A DNA stretch of 64,000 nucleotides from an uncultured Clostridia bacterium (GCA_947649615.1 CANSSG010000013.1:1-64000); one strand, 5' to 3'. Counted from the stretch's first letter, positions 50,946 through 59,257 are shown. Notes: a model not told the origin generated them from the sequence alone. Made by a program: numbers and translations.

Positions 50946-51962
50946 ATGGCACTAAAAAAAGATGCTCGGCCGAACATGAAGGACATTGCCGAACTGGCGG
51001 GCGTATCGACGGCAACGGTATCCCACGTTATCAATGGGACGCGATTTGTATCCGATGAGGTGAAAGAGCGGGTCTGCAAGGCAATGGATACGGTGGGATA
51101 TTATCCGAATTTTCTTGCCAGGGGATTGAGAAGCCAAGCAACGAAGACCATTGGGCTGGTCATTCCCGATATGGGGAACTTTTATTACACCGGCGTATCT
51201 GAAGGCGTAGACGGCGTACTGAAGAAATATGGGTACCATATGATCTTGAGCAACTCCTATGATAATGCGGATAACGAAATCGAAATCATCAAGCTTTACA
51301 ACTCCCTTCATGTGGACGGTGTGGTCATGGTTCCCGCCATCGGAGGCCAGCAAGGGCTAAGCAAGTACCTGACGAACCAGTACCCGATTATATTCGCGGA
51401 CAGAAAGCCTATTGGTGTTGTGGGTGATTTTGTTTTCCTGGAAAATGTAGAGTCAACATATAAGGCAATCAGCCTTTTAATCGAAAGAGGGCACCGGAGG
51501 ATTGCGCTTGTCGTTGGTAACCTCTCCCTGTCCACGACGAATGACCGTATAAAGGGGTACAAAAAGGCGTTAATTGACCATGACCTTGAAATTGATGGCT
51601 CGCTGATCCTGGAAGGCAATTTTTCTTACGGCTCCGGGTATGAAATTGCCGGGAGGATCATAGAAGACCGGTCAATTTCAGCGGTCTTTTTTGCCAATGA
51701 GATGATGACCATTGGCGCGATTGCCTGCCTCAAGGCGCATCAGTTCAGGATTCCGGAGGATATTGCGGTCATAAGCTGCAATGATTTTCGGTGGACGGAG
51801 ATAACTTCCCCCCCGCTGACGGTTGTCAGCCAGCCGTCGACGGAGCTTGGAAGGATCGCGGCGGATCTGCTGATGGAGCGGATCCTCAGCAAAAGTACAT
51901 CTGAAAATGAGTACAAACAGCTAAGCGTACCTACGAAAATCATTATCCGCGAGTCATGCTAG
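50946..51962 (+). CDS. LacI-family transcriptional regulator
   Basis: A 338-residue repressor. The HTH is MKDIAELAGVSTATVSHVING (split at residue 20), followed by the hinge helix SDEVKERVCKAMDTVGYYPNFLARGLRS (split). Residues ~70-335 are the sugar-binding domain (IGLVIPDMGNFYYTGVSEGV, VFFANEMMTIGAIACLKAH, ISCNDFRWTEITSPPLTVV, split). Start at 50946 after GGGGGAA. Lying inside the transporter-enzyme cluster, it most likely regulates it through the CGTAAACGATT sites. Confidence 0.93.
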   Translation: MALKKDARPNMKDIAELAGVSTATVSHVINGTRFVSDEVKERVCKAMDTVGYYPNFLARGLRSQATKTIGLVIPDMGNFYYTGVSEGVDGVLKKYGYHMILSNSYDNADNEIEIIKLYNSLHVDGVVMVPAIGGQQGLSKYLTNQYPIIFADRKPIGVVGDFVFLENVESTYKAISLLIERGHRRIALVVGNLSLSTTNDRIKGYKKALIDHDLEIDGSLILEGNFSYGSGYEIAGRIIEDRSISAVFFANEMMTIGAIACLKAHQFRIPEDIAVISCNDFRWTEITSPPLTVVSQPSTELGRIAADLLMERILSKSTSENEYKQLSVPTKIIIRESC

Positions 51963-51985
51963 AACAGAGGCAGAAATGAGGAAGT

Positions 51986-52372
51986 ATGGAAATTAAACGG
52001 CTCAATCATGTTGCTATCGCAACGGCAAGATTTGAAGAAACCATTCAGTTTTACCGGAATGTCCTCGGGTTTACATGGAGCGGTCCGCCGCCGGAGGGTG
52101 GGCAGCGCACGGTGTTTCTGTACGGCCAAGAGGGCGTCTGCTTTGAAATTGTGGAGTTGCGGCCCGGAGAGGAGAACGCCTGCGTTTTTGCGGGGAAAAA
52201 TCATATTGCGTTCGACGTCGATGATGTGAAAAGCGTCCGGGAAGAACTTGCGGAAAAGGGCGTACCGCTGTTATGCGAAATGGAGGACCTGCCCGCGTTT
52301 CATACCAGAGTGATCAAAATAAAAGATCCCAATCATATTGTGATTGCGCTGCGGCAAAATATCAATATCTGA
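51986..52372 (+). CDS. VOC-superfamily (glyoxalase-like) protein
   Basis: A 128-residue vicinal-oxygen-chelate protein: RLNHVAIATARFEETIQFYRNVLGF (split) gives the N-terminal metal His6-type motif; VFAGKNHIAFDVDDVKSVREELAEKG and IKDPNHIVIAL supply further ligands. VOC proteins include glyoxalases, epimerases and dioxygenases. In this cluster an epimerase or isomerase role is possible. The ATG follows GAGGAAGT, 23 bp after the regulator gene. Confidence 0.85.
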   Translation: MEIKRLNHVAIATARFEETIQFYRNVLGFTWSGPPPEGGQRTVFLYGQEGVCFEIVELRPGEENACVFAGKNHIAFDVDDVKSVREELAEKGVPLLCEMEDLPAFHTRVIKIKDPNHIVIALRQNINI

Positions 52373-52428
52373 CCGGGACGTCTGCGTACGAAGCTGGGGC
52401 GGAATCGTCCATCGCATTTAATTGATTG

Positions 52429-52439
52429 CGTAAACGATT
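52429..52439 (+). promoter_or_regulatory. Putative LacI-type operator, copy 2
   Basis: CGTAAACGATT within TGCGTAAACGATTGCTAA, 47 bp before the hydrolase gene. It is identical to the motif at 45651-45661; only a weak promoter-like TTGATT/TGGATT pair accompanies it. Confidence 0.55.
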
Positions 52440-52475
52440 GCTAATGGATTTAGTCATTTGTAAGGGGGTAAAAAT

Positions 52476-53234
52476 ATGAAAAGCATGAAGTGGAAAGTAA
52501 AGGCGCTGAAGATGGGCGATTTAATCGTGGAAAAATCTACGCTCCTCTACTGCCAGAACTATGGCGAAAAAATCCGCATCCCTATGTGGTCGGTTGCCAT
52601 TTATGGCAATGGACACAAGATATTAGTTGATACGGGCATTGATGCGTGCGACTGGATCATCCAGAAATTAAGCCCCTGTGAGCGTCAGCCGGGTGAGGAC
52701 ATTGTTTCCGCAATCAAAGAACAGCTGGGGTGGTCGCCGGACGATGTCGATATTGTCATCAATACGCACCTGCATCATGACCACTGCGGGGAGAACCGGT
52801 CGTTCAAGAACTGCCGCTTTTATGTCCAGGAGAAGGAATACCAGGCGGCGATGAATCCCGCAGAACACCAGAAGAAGCTCTATAAAAAGGAACTGTTTGA
52901 TCAAAACGCGGTCAACTATTTTGATTGGGTGTTCGTCAAGGGGGAGGAGGAGATTCTGCCCGGGATAAAAGTCATCCCTACGCCGGGCCATTCCGCAGGG
53001 CAGCAGTCCGTTTTGGTTAACACGGAGGAGGGGATTCTCTGTATTACCGGCGATGCTGCGAACCTGGTCGAAAATGTCAACCGGCATATCCCGGTGACAT
53101 TTGCAGTAAGCCTTGTCGACGAACTGGCGAGCCTGGAGAGAATTCGCAGGATTGCCGATTTTATTATCCCCGGCCATGAGCCTTCTATAAAAAACGGCCA
53201 GGCCAGCGGGTTCCCCAGAGTGGAAAAGGATTGA
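52476..53234 (+). CDS. Metallo-beta-lactamase-fold hydrolase (AHL-lactonase-like)
   Basis: A 252-residue MBL-fold hydrolase. The dinuclear zinc motif is THLHHDHCG (H98-x-H100-x-D102-H103), with the later histidine in IPTPGHSAGQQS, Asp in CITGDAAN and His in IIPGHEP. Length and PMWSVAIYGNGHKILVDTGID (split) fit the N-acyl-homoserine-lactonase-like branch, which opens lactones. In a sugar cluster a sugar-lactone or ester substrate is likelier than AHL (inference). The ATG follows AAGGGGG. Confidence 0.85.
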   Translation: MKSMKWKVKALKMGDLIVEKSTLLYCQNYGEKIRIPMWSVAIYGNGHKILVDTGIDACDWIIQKLSPCERQPGEDIVSAIKEQLGWSPDDVDIVINTHLHHDHCGENRSFKNCRFYVQEKEYQAAMNPAEHQKKLYKKELFDQNAVNYFDWVFVKGEEEILPGIKVIPTPGHSAGQQSVLVNTEEGILCITGDAANLVENVNRHIPVTFAVSLVDELASLERIRRIADFIIPGHEPSIKNGQASGFPRVEKD

Positions 53235-53279
53235 GGGAAGGGCTGCGGCGCTCCAATTTATTGATAGGAGGATATATCC

Positions 53280-54047
53280 ATGCTGGAATATACAGGCGTA
53301 GATTTTGACTATTCCTTGATGGGGAAAACGGCGGTTATCACCGGCGGGGCGGCCGGCATCGGCTTAGCGACCGGAAAATTTTTTCATGAAAAAGGGGCAA
53401 ACGTCGTCCTTGCCGATTTGAATCCGCAGGCCGGCCAGATTGCTGCGGCCATCGGCGAGAACTGTATTGGCGTTGCCGGCAACGTCTGCGACAGAACGTA
53501 CCCTGGCAAGGTGATTGATGCGGCTGTTGCGGCCTTCGGACAGGTTGACATACTTCTCAACAGTGCGGGCATCGTTGCGCTCGAAAAGGCGGAGTCTATC
53601 AGCGAAGCGGATTGGACGCGCACCATCGATATCAACCTTTCCGCCAGCTTCTTTATGGCCCAGGCGGTGGGCAGGTATATGATTGATAACGGCATTAAGG
53701 GATGTATTGTCAGCATGGCGTCCCAGGCAGGCGTAATCGCGCTGGACAAACATGTTGCGTATTGTGCAAGCAAGGGCGGGATTATTGCCATGACAAAGGT
53801 CCTGGCCTACGAGTGGGGCAAGTACGGTATCCGAGTCAATTGCGTATCTCCCACAGTCGTCTTGACTGAACTTGGCCACAAGGCGTGGGACGGCCCTGTG
53901 GGCGACGCATTCAAAAAGGAAATGCCGTCGGAGCGGTTTGCCGAGCCGGAGGAAATCGCGGCGGCAATCGCGTTCCTGTGCAGCAAAGGGGCTGGTATGA
54001 TTACGGGCCATAACCTGTTGGTTGATGGTGGATACACCATCAAGTGA
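53280..54047 (+). CDS. SDR-family oxidoreductase
   Basis: A 255-residue classical short-chain dehydrogenase. The cofactor motif TGGAAGIG is at 21-28, NSAG replaces NNAG at 94-97, and the catalytic triad is S148 (VSMASQAG), Y161 and K165 (YCASK). D46 after ADLN favours NAD(H). It probably oxidises a polyol or ketose intermediate. The ATG follows AGGAGGATATATCC. DhaK follows within 31 bp and its start lies downstream of the SDR stop. Confidence 0.92.
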   Translation: MLEYTGVDFDYSLMGKTAVITGGAAGIGLATGKFFHEKGANVVLADLNPQAGQIAAAIGENCIGVAGNVCDRTYPGKVIDAAVAAFGQVDILLNSAGIVALEKAESISEADWTRTIDINLSASFFMAQAVGRYMIDNGIKGCIVSMASQAGVIALDKHVAYCASKGGIIAMTKVLAYEWGKYGIRVNCVSPTVVLTELGHKAWDGPVGDAFKKEMPSERFAEPEEIAAAIAFLCSKGAGMITGHNLLVDGGYTIK

Positions 54048-54078
54048 TGGATTTGAGGTTGATAGCTGGAGGATAATT

Positions 54079-55092
54079 ATGCAGCGTATTTTAAATAATC
54101 CTGACCATATAGTGGACGAAATGCTGGAGGGCTTCGCAAAATGCCATCCGGATATTGTGAAACGGGTTTTCCCCAGCGAGGACAATGCCCGCGGCGTTGT
54201 CGCTGCCCGGGAGGGATGCGTTCCTGGGACGGTTGGGGTGGTCACCGGCGGCGGTTCCGGCCATAAACCTGCGTTTATTGGCTACGTTGGCAAAAATATG
54301 TGCGATGCGGCGGCGGTTGGCGAGATTTGCTCTTCCCCCACGGCGCTGGCGTTTCTGGACGCGTTCCGCGCCGCCAACGGCGGGCAGGGGGTCGCTTGCC
54401 TGTACGGCAACTATTCCGGAGACAACATGAATGTCAAGATGGCCGTTAAAATGGCGAAAAAAGAGGGCATTGCGGTCAAAACAGTTATTGCCAACGACGA
54501 TGTGGCCTCCGCGCCGAAGGACCAGCGGGAAAAACGCCGCGGCGTAGCCGGCGAGATACTGATGTGGAAATGCGGCGGCGCAAAAGCCGCGCTGGGCGGA
54601 ACGCTGGACGAGGTTATTGCCGCTGCGCAGAAGGCCGTTGACCTTACACGCAGCGTTGGCATCGGCTTAACGCCCTGTACGCTTCCCGCTGTGGGGCATC
54701 CGAATTTTGAGATCAAAGATGGCACCATGGAAGTGGGCATCGGCCATCACGGTGAACCCGGCATCGAAGTATGCCCGCTGGAAACCGCCGGGCAGATGGC
54801 GAAAAGGATGGTTGATATTGTGGTCCCGGACTATCCCTTCCGGGCGGGGGACGAAACCGTCGTCCTGGTATCCGGGCTTGGGGCAACCCCGCTGATGGAA
54901 CTGTACGTTCTGTTCAATGAAATCGAAAAGCTCCTCAAGGAAAGGAATATCCGCATCTATAAATCTTACGTAGGCAACCTGTTTACATCTCTTGACATGA
55001 TGGGCGCTACGCTGACCATCATGAAAGTCGACGAGGAAATGAAGCCTTTGATCGACCTTCCTGTCAACTGCGCGGGATGGAAGCAGTTTTGA
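54079..55092 (+). CDS. dhaK: Dihydroxyacetone-kinase-type ketose kinase, DhaK subunit
   Basis: A 337-residue DhaK-type ketose-binding subunit. Using E. coli DhaK numbering (H56, D109, H218), the equivalents H62 (GSGHKP), D115 (YSGDNMN) and H224 (GHHGEPG) are all present with identical spacing. So the covalent hemiaminal chemistry should be intact. Nearby residues differ (HKPAFIGYVGK instead of HEPAHAGYVGK), suggesting another substrate such as a C4 ketose. The ATG follows GGAGG. DhaL follows with overlap. Confidence 0.9.
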   Translation: MQRILNNPDHIVDEMLEGFAKCHPDIVKRVFPSEDNARGVVAAREGCVPGTVGVVTGGGSGHKPAFIGYVGKNMCDAAAVGEICSSPTALAFLDAFRAANGGQGVACLYGNYSGDNMNVKMAVKMAKKEGIAVKTVIANDDVASAPKDQREKRRGVAGEILMWKCGGAKAALGGTLDEVIAAAQKAVDLTRSVGIGLTPCTLPAVGHPNFEIKDGTMEVGIGHHGEPGIEVCPLETAGQMAKRMVDIVVPDYPFRAGDETVVLVSGLGATPLMELYVLFNEIEKLLKERNIRIYKSYVGNLFTSLDMMGATLTIMKVDEEMKPLIDLPVNCAGWKQF

Positions 55093-55103
55093 GGAGGATG
55101 GCC

Positions 55104-55775
55104 ATGGAGTATGTTTTAAACAAAAACGGACGCGGCATCTTGCTGTCCATGGTTCGGGCCATTCAAGAGAACAAAGCCTATTTGGGCGAGATAGACGGTT
55201 TGATTGGCGATGGCGACCACGGAATGAATATGAACAAGGGCTTTTCCGTTTATGCGGAAACGCTGGGGGAAAACGAGACGAGCGTGTCTGACGGCCTTTA
55301 TGATCTGGGTACGAACCTCCTCAATAAAATTGGCGGCTCCATGGGCCCGATCTATGGGACGATCTTGCTTCATATGTCGGAGCAGGCGGAGGACGTGGAG
55401 AGAATCGATCTGCCGCAGTTCATTAAAATGCTGGAAAGCGGCATGGAGGGGCTTTATGAAATAGTGGATGCGCGGCCTGGCGACAAGACCTTGGTTGATA
55501 CGCTGTATCCAGCGCTTGCAGCGCTGAAAGCGGCGGAGGGCGCGGGGAAATCCTTTACCGTGGCTTTAGAAGACATGAAAACCGCCGCAGAGACAGGGAA
55601 AGAAAGCACACGGAATCTGGCGGCGAAATATGGCCGCTCCGCCCGCTTGGGCGAACGTTCCCGGGGGTTTTTAGACGCAGGCGCCGTATCCTGCTGCATC
55701 ATTTTAAAGGCAATGGCTTCTTCTATGCAGAAGCAGATGGAGGATGAAGATGTACCGGATAGCGATTGGCTGTGA
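55104..55775 (+). CDS. dhaL: Dihydroxyacetone-kinase-type nucleotide-binding subunit DhaL
   Basis: A 223-residue DhaL domain. The magnesium aspartates match E. coli D30, D35 and D37: D31, D36 and D38 in DGLIGDGDHG. NLLNKIGGSMGPIYGTILLHM and RPGDKTLVDTLYPAL are family motifs, as is the GRSARLGERSRGFLDAGA tail. It transfers phosphate from ATP, or from DhaM in the PTS version, to the ketose on DhaK. No dhaM/EIIA-like gene is in the window. The ATG at 55104 is 6 bp after GAGGAGG. Confidence 0.92.
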   Translation: MEYVLNKNGRGILLSMVRAIQENKAYLGEIDGLIGDGDHGMNMNKGFSVYAETLGENETSVSDGLYDLGTNLLNKIGGSMGPIYGTILLHMSEQAEDVERIDLPQFIKMLESGMEGLYEIVDARPGDKTLVDTLYPALAALKAAEGAGKSFTVALEDMKTAAETGKESTRNLAAKYGRSARLGERSRGFLDAGAVSCCIILKAMASSMQKQMEDEDVPDSDWL

Positions 55776-56196
55776 CCCCAACGCGGCGCAGGAAAAGCGC
55801 CGCTTGATCGCGGCGCTGTGCGAAAAAGGATATGAGATCACGGATTTTGGGAGCGAGGACCCGATTTACGCGCATGTTGCGCACGATGTGGCAAAGGCTG
55901 TTGCGGATCAGGTCTATGACTGCGGCATCCTGATCTGCGGGACCGGGATTGGCATGACTGTCTCAGCCAATAAGGTAAAGGGCGCTTATGCGGCGCTTAT
56001 CAGCGATATGTATTCGGCGCAGCGCGCCCGGAAGAGCAATGATGCAAATATCGCCTGTTTCGGCGCTTTTACAATCGGCATCAAGCGCATGGAGATGTAT
56101 GCGTTGGAGTTCCTGGCCTGTGAATTTGAGCCGGGCTGCGCTTCCCAGCCTAAGGTCGATGCGTTTCATGAGGTGGAGACGTCCTACTTTAAATGA
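55750..56196 (+). CDS. rpiB: RpiB/LacAB-family sugar-phosphate isomerase
   Basis: A 148-residue isomerase of the RpiB/LacA/LacB family interconverting aldose- and ketose-phosphates. The catalytic cysteine is C63 in ICGTGIGMTVSANK. The phosphate-binding NRxxN-type region appears as RARKSNDANIACFG. The usual N-terminal GSDHAG reads GCDPNA, losing a substrate-binding His, so specificity probably differs from ribose-5-phosphate. It starts 6 bp after GGAGG inside the DhaL gene (26-bp overlap). Last gene of the cluster. Confidence 0.88.
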   Translation: MYRIAIGCDPNAAQEKRRLIAALCEKGYEITDFGSEDPIYAHVAHDVAKAVADQVYDCGILICGTGIGMTVSANKVKGAYAALISDMYSAQRARKSNDANIACFGAFTIGIKRMEMYALEFLACEFEPGCASQPKVDAFHEVETSYFK

Positions 56197-56293
56197 TGCG
56201 CGCCCAAGGAGTACATGTGATCCCTGCCGGCTGTGCCTTCCCGCCTGTGTCCGGATCCCTTTATGGGCCGCCGGTTTTGCTGGCAGATAGATG

Positions 56294-56332
56294 TCCGCCC
56301 TCATAGCCGCTTGTGTTGGCTATGAGGGCGGA
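56294..56332 (+). terminator. Hairpin ending the carbohydrate cluster
   Basis: Perfect 15-bp stem TCCGCCCTCATAGCC/GGCTATGAGGGCGGA (56294-56308 with 56318-56332). No T-run, so termination strength is uncertain. Confidence 0.6.
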
Positions 56333-56351
56333 TATGCTGCCAAGAAACGAC

Positions 56352-56380
56352 TTGCGAATGCCGGAAAACTATGGTATAAT
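56352..56380 (+). promoter_or_regulatory. Promoter of smpB
   Basis: TTGCGA (56352-56357), 17 bp ending TGG, TATAAT (56375-56380): an extended -10. Confidence 0.8.
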
Positions 56381-56416
56381 AAAGCAACTCGGCTGCTGAA
56401 AGGGGATGGATGCCGG

Positions 56417-56884
56417 ATGGCGGAGAAAAAAGGCGTGAAAATCGCCGTGCAAAACCGTAAGGCGCACCACGACTATTTCGTGGAGGACCGCTATGAAGCG
56501 GGAATCGAGCTGTTTGGCACGGAGGTCAAGTCCATCCGGGCCGGGACGCTGAATTTGAAGGATTCATACTGCATTGCGAAAAACGGAGAGATGTACCTCC
56601 ACGGAATGCACATCAGCCCCTACGAGCACGGGAATATTTTTAACCGAGACCCTGTGCGGCCCCGCCGCCTGCTGCTGCACAAGCGGGAGATCAACCGCCT
56701 GCAAGCCCTGGTCCAGCAGGACGGGTACGCGCTGGTACCCCTGAGCGTCTATTTCAAGAATGCCAGGGTGAAGGTGGAGGTCGGCCTGTGCAAGGGCAAG
56801 AAAAACTACGATAAACGGGACGCCATGGCCAAACGGGACGCAAAGCGGGATATCGACCGCGCCATGAAGTCCTATAACCGGTAA
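56417..56884 (+). CDS. smpB: SsrA-binding protein SmpB
   Basis: A 155-residue tmRNA-binding protein that brings tmRNA into stalled ribosomes. [20 protein letters not shown] (split), [20 protein letters not shown] (split), [11 protein letters not shown] and [13 protein letters not shown] are conserved. The basic C-terminal tail ([19 protein letters not shown], about 130-150) enters the decoding path. The start is chosen at the usual SmpB beginning; longer frames cross the promoter. It lies 1.1 kb from its partner ssrA. Confidence 0.97.
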   Translation: MAEKKGVKIAVQNRKAHHDYFVEDRYEAGIELFGTEVKSIRAGTLNLKDSYCIAKNGEMYLHGMHISPYEHGNIFNRDPVRPRRLLLHKREINRLQALVQQDGYALVPLSVYFKNARVKVEVGLCKGKKNYDKRDAMAKRDAKRDIDRAMKSYNR

Positions 56885-56904
56885 TTTGGGAGGAAATCAA
56901 CGCT

Positions 56905-57429
56905 ATGAGCAATCCTATTGTCACCATTACTTTGGAAAATGGAGCCGTCATGACGGGGGAGCTGTACCCGGAGAAGGCACCGAACACTGTGAATAATTTT
57001 ATCGCGCTGGCAAACAGCGGTTATTATGACGGGCTGATTTTCCACCGGGTTATTCCTGGGTTCATGATCCAAGGCGGCTGCCCCGAGGGCAGCGGCATGG
57101 GCGGGCCGGGGTACGCCATCCGGGGCGAGTTCTCCGGAAACGGCTTCGAGAAAAACGATATCAAGCATACCTTGGGCGTTTTGTCCATGGCCCGTTCCAT
57201 GCACCCGGACAGCGCCGGAAGCCAGTTCTTTATTATGGTGGACGCCGCCCCCCATCTGGACGGCCAGTACGCTGCCTTCGGGAAAATCACAGAAAATGCC
57301 GAAGCCGCTGTGGCTGTGTCCAGAGTCCCACGGTCTATGGGCGACGACCGCCCCAAAAAGCCCCAGGTGATCCAGTCGGTCCGGGTAGACACCCAAGGCG
57401 TGGAATACCCTGCGCCAGAAAAAAAGTGA
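56905..57429 (+). CDS. Peptidyl-prolyl cis-trans isomerase, cyclophilin type
   Basis: A 174-residue single-domain cyclophilin that accelerates proline isomerisation during folding. Key residues are in IFHRVIPGFMIQGG (catalytic Arg), MARSMHPDSAGSQFFIMV and HLDGQYAAFGKI. There is no signal peptide, so it is cytoplasmic. It follows smpB by 20 bp after GGGAGGAAA, so it probably belongs to the smpB transcript. The transcript runs toward ssrA, which starts 63 bp later. Confidence 0.95.
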   Translation: MSNPIVTITLENGAVMTGELYPEKAPNTVNNFIALANSGYYDGLIFHRVIPGFMIQGGCPEGSGMGGPGYAIRGEFSGNGFEKNDIKHTLGVLSMARSMHPDSAGSQFFIMVDAAPHLDGQYAAFGKITENAEAAVAVSRVPRSMGDDRPKKPQVIQSVRVDTQGVEYPAPEKK

Positions 57430-57492
57430 CGTTGTAACAAATATTTAACTTGCTTTCCTACGCGGGCCGTGCTATGCTTGACCCGCATATCT

Positions 57493-57860
57493 GGGGGTGT
57501 ACCGGTTTCGACGGGGATGAGGAAGCGGGATTAGCGGGCGATGGCGCCCAGCCACCTTAAAAATGGGCAACTTTATAAATTAAAGAACAACAACACTGTT
57601 CTTGCTGCTGCCTGATTAAAGGCGGCCGTCCGACTTAAGAGTACCGCGGCTTAAGAAGGGCGTCGTTTAGCGGTGAACGTGAGTACGGAAAGAGTTGACC
57701 GTGCCATGCATCATGACTCTCACCTGACCGGCAGGCGTGGCGGCTTGCCTGCCGGAAGGGGAACGGGGATCTGACGGCTCCTAAGAATAACCGCCTGCGC
57801 CCGGAGAATGTCCCGTGAAATTGTTTTCGGACAGGGGTTCGACTCCCCTCACCTCCACCA
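57493..57860 (+). ncRNA. ssrA: Transfer-messenger RNA (tmRNA)
   Basis: The 5' end GGGGGTG pairs with CACCTCC before the terminal ACCA (57857-57860), forming the tRNA-like acceptor stem; GGTTTCGACGGGG and GGTTCGACTCCCC are the conserved tRNA-like ends. The tag frame ends ...KNNNTVLAAA at the TGA 57613-57615, the usual LAAA degron. Its exact resume codon is uncertain. It rescues stalled ribosomes with SmpB. A terminator follows directly. Confidence 0.96.
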
Positions 57861-57865
57861 TGATG

Positions 57866-57900
57866 AAAGCCTTGTGCCGCAATGGGTACAGGGCTTTTTT
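57866..57900 (+). terminator. Terminator after ssrA
   Basis: AAAGCCTTGT/ACAGGGCTTT (57866-57875 with 57888-57897, one G-T pair) ending in six T. Confidence 0.75.
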
Positions 57901-57938
57901 AATGCCGTTTTAGGCGGATTTACCCTTTAAATTACCCT

Positions 57939-59117
57939 TTACAAGTTTGCAATACCCTTTATGTACTGCTCCATGCGGGCTGCGCTGGCCAGCTTCATTT
58001 CCTCGGTGACGTGGCCGTACACATCCAGCGTAAAGGACGCGGCATGGTGGCCCAGATTGCCTTGCACCGTCTTGATATCGTCCCCGGCCCGGAGAGCTGC
58101 CACGGCGTAGCTGTGTCTAAGGTCATGCAGGCGCATACCCGGCAGCCCAATGGAAGCCACAATCTGCTTGTAGTTGTGATAGACTGTGCTGGGGGAAAGA
58201 TGCTCACCTACCTCGTTGCAGAATACATAGCCGTGATCTTGCCAGAGCGGGCCAGCTTTGAGCCGGTCCCGGAGCTGCCGCGCCCGGTGCTTCTTCAGCA
58301 GTTCCACCACGGATGGGGCGGCAGCAACCGTTCTGCCCTTGCCGTTTTTGGTGGAGATTAGCCGAAACTCCCCGGGCTTGCCGGGGATGTTCTGGAGCTG
58401 CCGGTCAATGCGGATCGTACCTTTGTCCAGGTCTACGCTATCCCACAGCAAGCCGAATGTCTCACCACGGCGCATACCGGTAAATAACATGGTCAGATAA
58501 ACCGTCTCGAAGCGGTGTCCCTCTATAGCCCGCATAAACGCCGCTATTGCTCTGCTGTCCAAAGGAGTGATCTCTTTGCGTTCCAGTCGTGGAAGTTCAC
58601 AGGCGTCGGCGGGATTGAAGCGGATATAGCCTACCTTCACGGCTTGCTGAAGGGCCTTGTGGAGGACACCGTGGGCATTTCTGACCGTCTTGGGGGACAG
58701 TGGGGGCTTGTCACCGTGGGGCTTTGACATGTCATTAATAAATTTCTGAACGGTGTGGGTGCTCAGTGCGTCCAGCTTGATCGCGCCCATAGCGGGCTTC
58801 AGATGCACACGGATATTTTTCGCATAGCCTTGTGCTGTGAACGGCTTCACCCCGCCAAGATATTCCCGCTGCCAGACATCCAGCCATTGTCCCACGGTCA
58901 TTTTGCTGGGGGGCTGGTAAGTGCCGCAGTCAACCTCTGCAACGGCCTGGGAGAGTTTCTGCTGTACTTCCTTCTGCGTGGAGCCGTAGACGCTGCGCTG
59001 GATCTGCTTGCCGGTGCCGGGGTCCCGGCCTACGGTGAAGCGGGCTTCCCAGCGTCCGTCCGGACGCTGCCGGATCGTGCCGCCGCCCTGGGCGCTGCGT
59101 GTTGCTTTTCGTGCCAT
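57939..59117 (-). CDS. Tyrosine recombinase/integrase
   Basis: A 392-residue phage-type integrase. N-terminal AP2-like arm-binding domain (~10-55: GGGTIRQRPDGRWEARFTVG), core-binding SAM-like domain (~72-165), catalytic domain (~180-380). Catalytic residues: R216 (TGMRRGE), K257, H331 and R334 (LHDLRHS), H357 (GHH) and Y367 (DVYGHV). All are intact, so it should be active. It is adjacent to the ssrA 3' end, its likely attachment site. Stop codon 79 bp from tmRNA. Confidence 0.95.
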   Translation of the reverse strand: MARKATRSAQGGGTIRQRPDGRWEARFTVGRDPGTGKQIQRSVYGSTQKEVQQKLSQAVAEVDCGTYQPPSKMTVGQWLDVWQREYLGGVKPFTAQGYAKNIRVHLKPAMGAIKLDALSTHTVQKFINDMSKPHGDKPPLSPKTVRNAHGVLHKALQQAVKVGYIRFNPADACELPRLERKEITPLDSRAIAAFMRAIEGHRFETVYLTMLFTGMRRGETFGLLWDSVDLDKGTIRIDRQLQNIPGKPGEFRLISTKNGKGRTVAAAPSVVELLKKHRARQLRDRLKAGPLWQDHGYVFCNEVGEHLSPSTVYHNYKQIVASIGLPGMRLHDLRHSYAVAALRAGDDIKTVQGNLGHHAASFTLDVYGHVTEEMKLASAARMEQYIKGIANL

Positions 59118-59228
59118 TGTTTTTTCCTCTCATTTCTGTTAGAATGAAAGGGCAGTGAGTGCTCAACAAACTCCTACCCTTCCCCCGCCTTCTGGTGCCA
59201 CCAGCGCCAGGGGGCGGAATCTTTTTTG

Positions 59229-59257
59229 TTGCTTTTGAACAATTGTTGTGTTATGCT
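59229..59257 (+). promoter_or_regulatory. Putative promoter of the small toxin mRNA
   Basis: TTGCTT (59229-59234), 17 bp, TATGCT (59252-59257), giving a ~100-nt leader. Confidence 0.5.
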
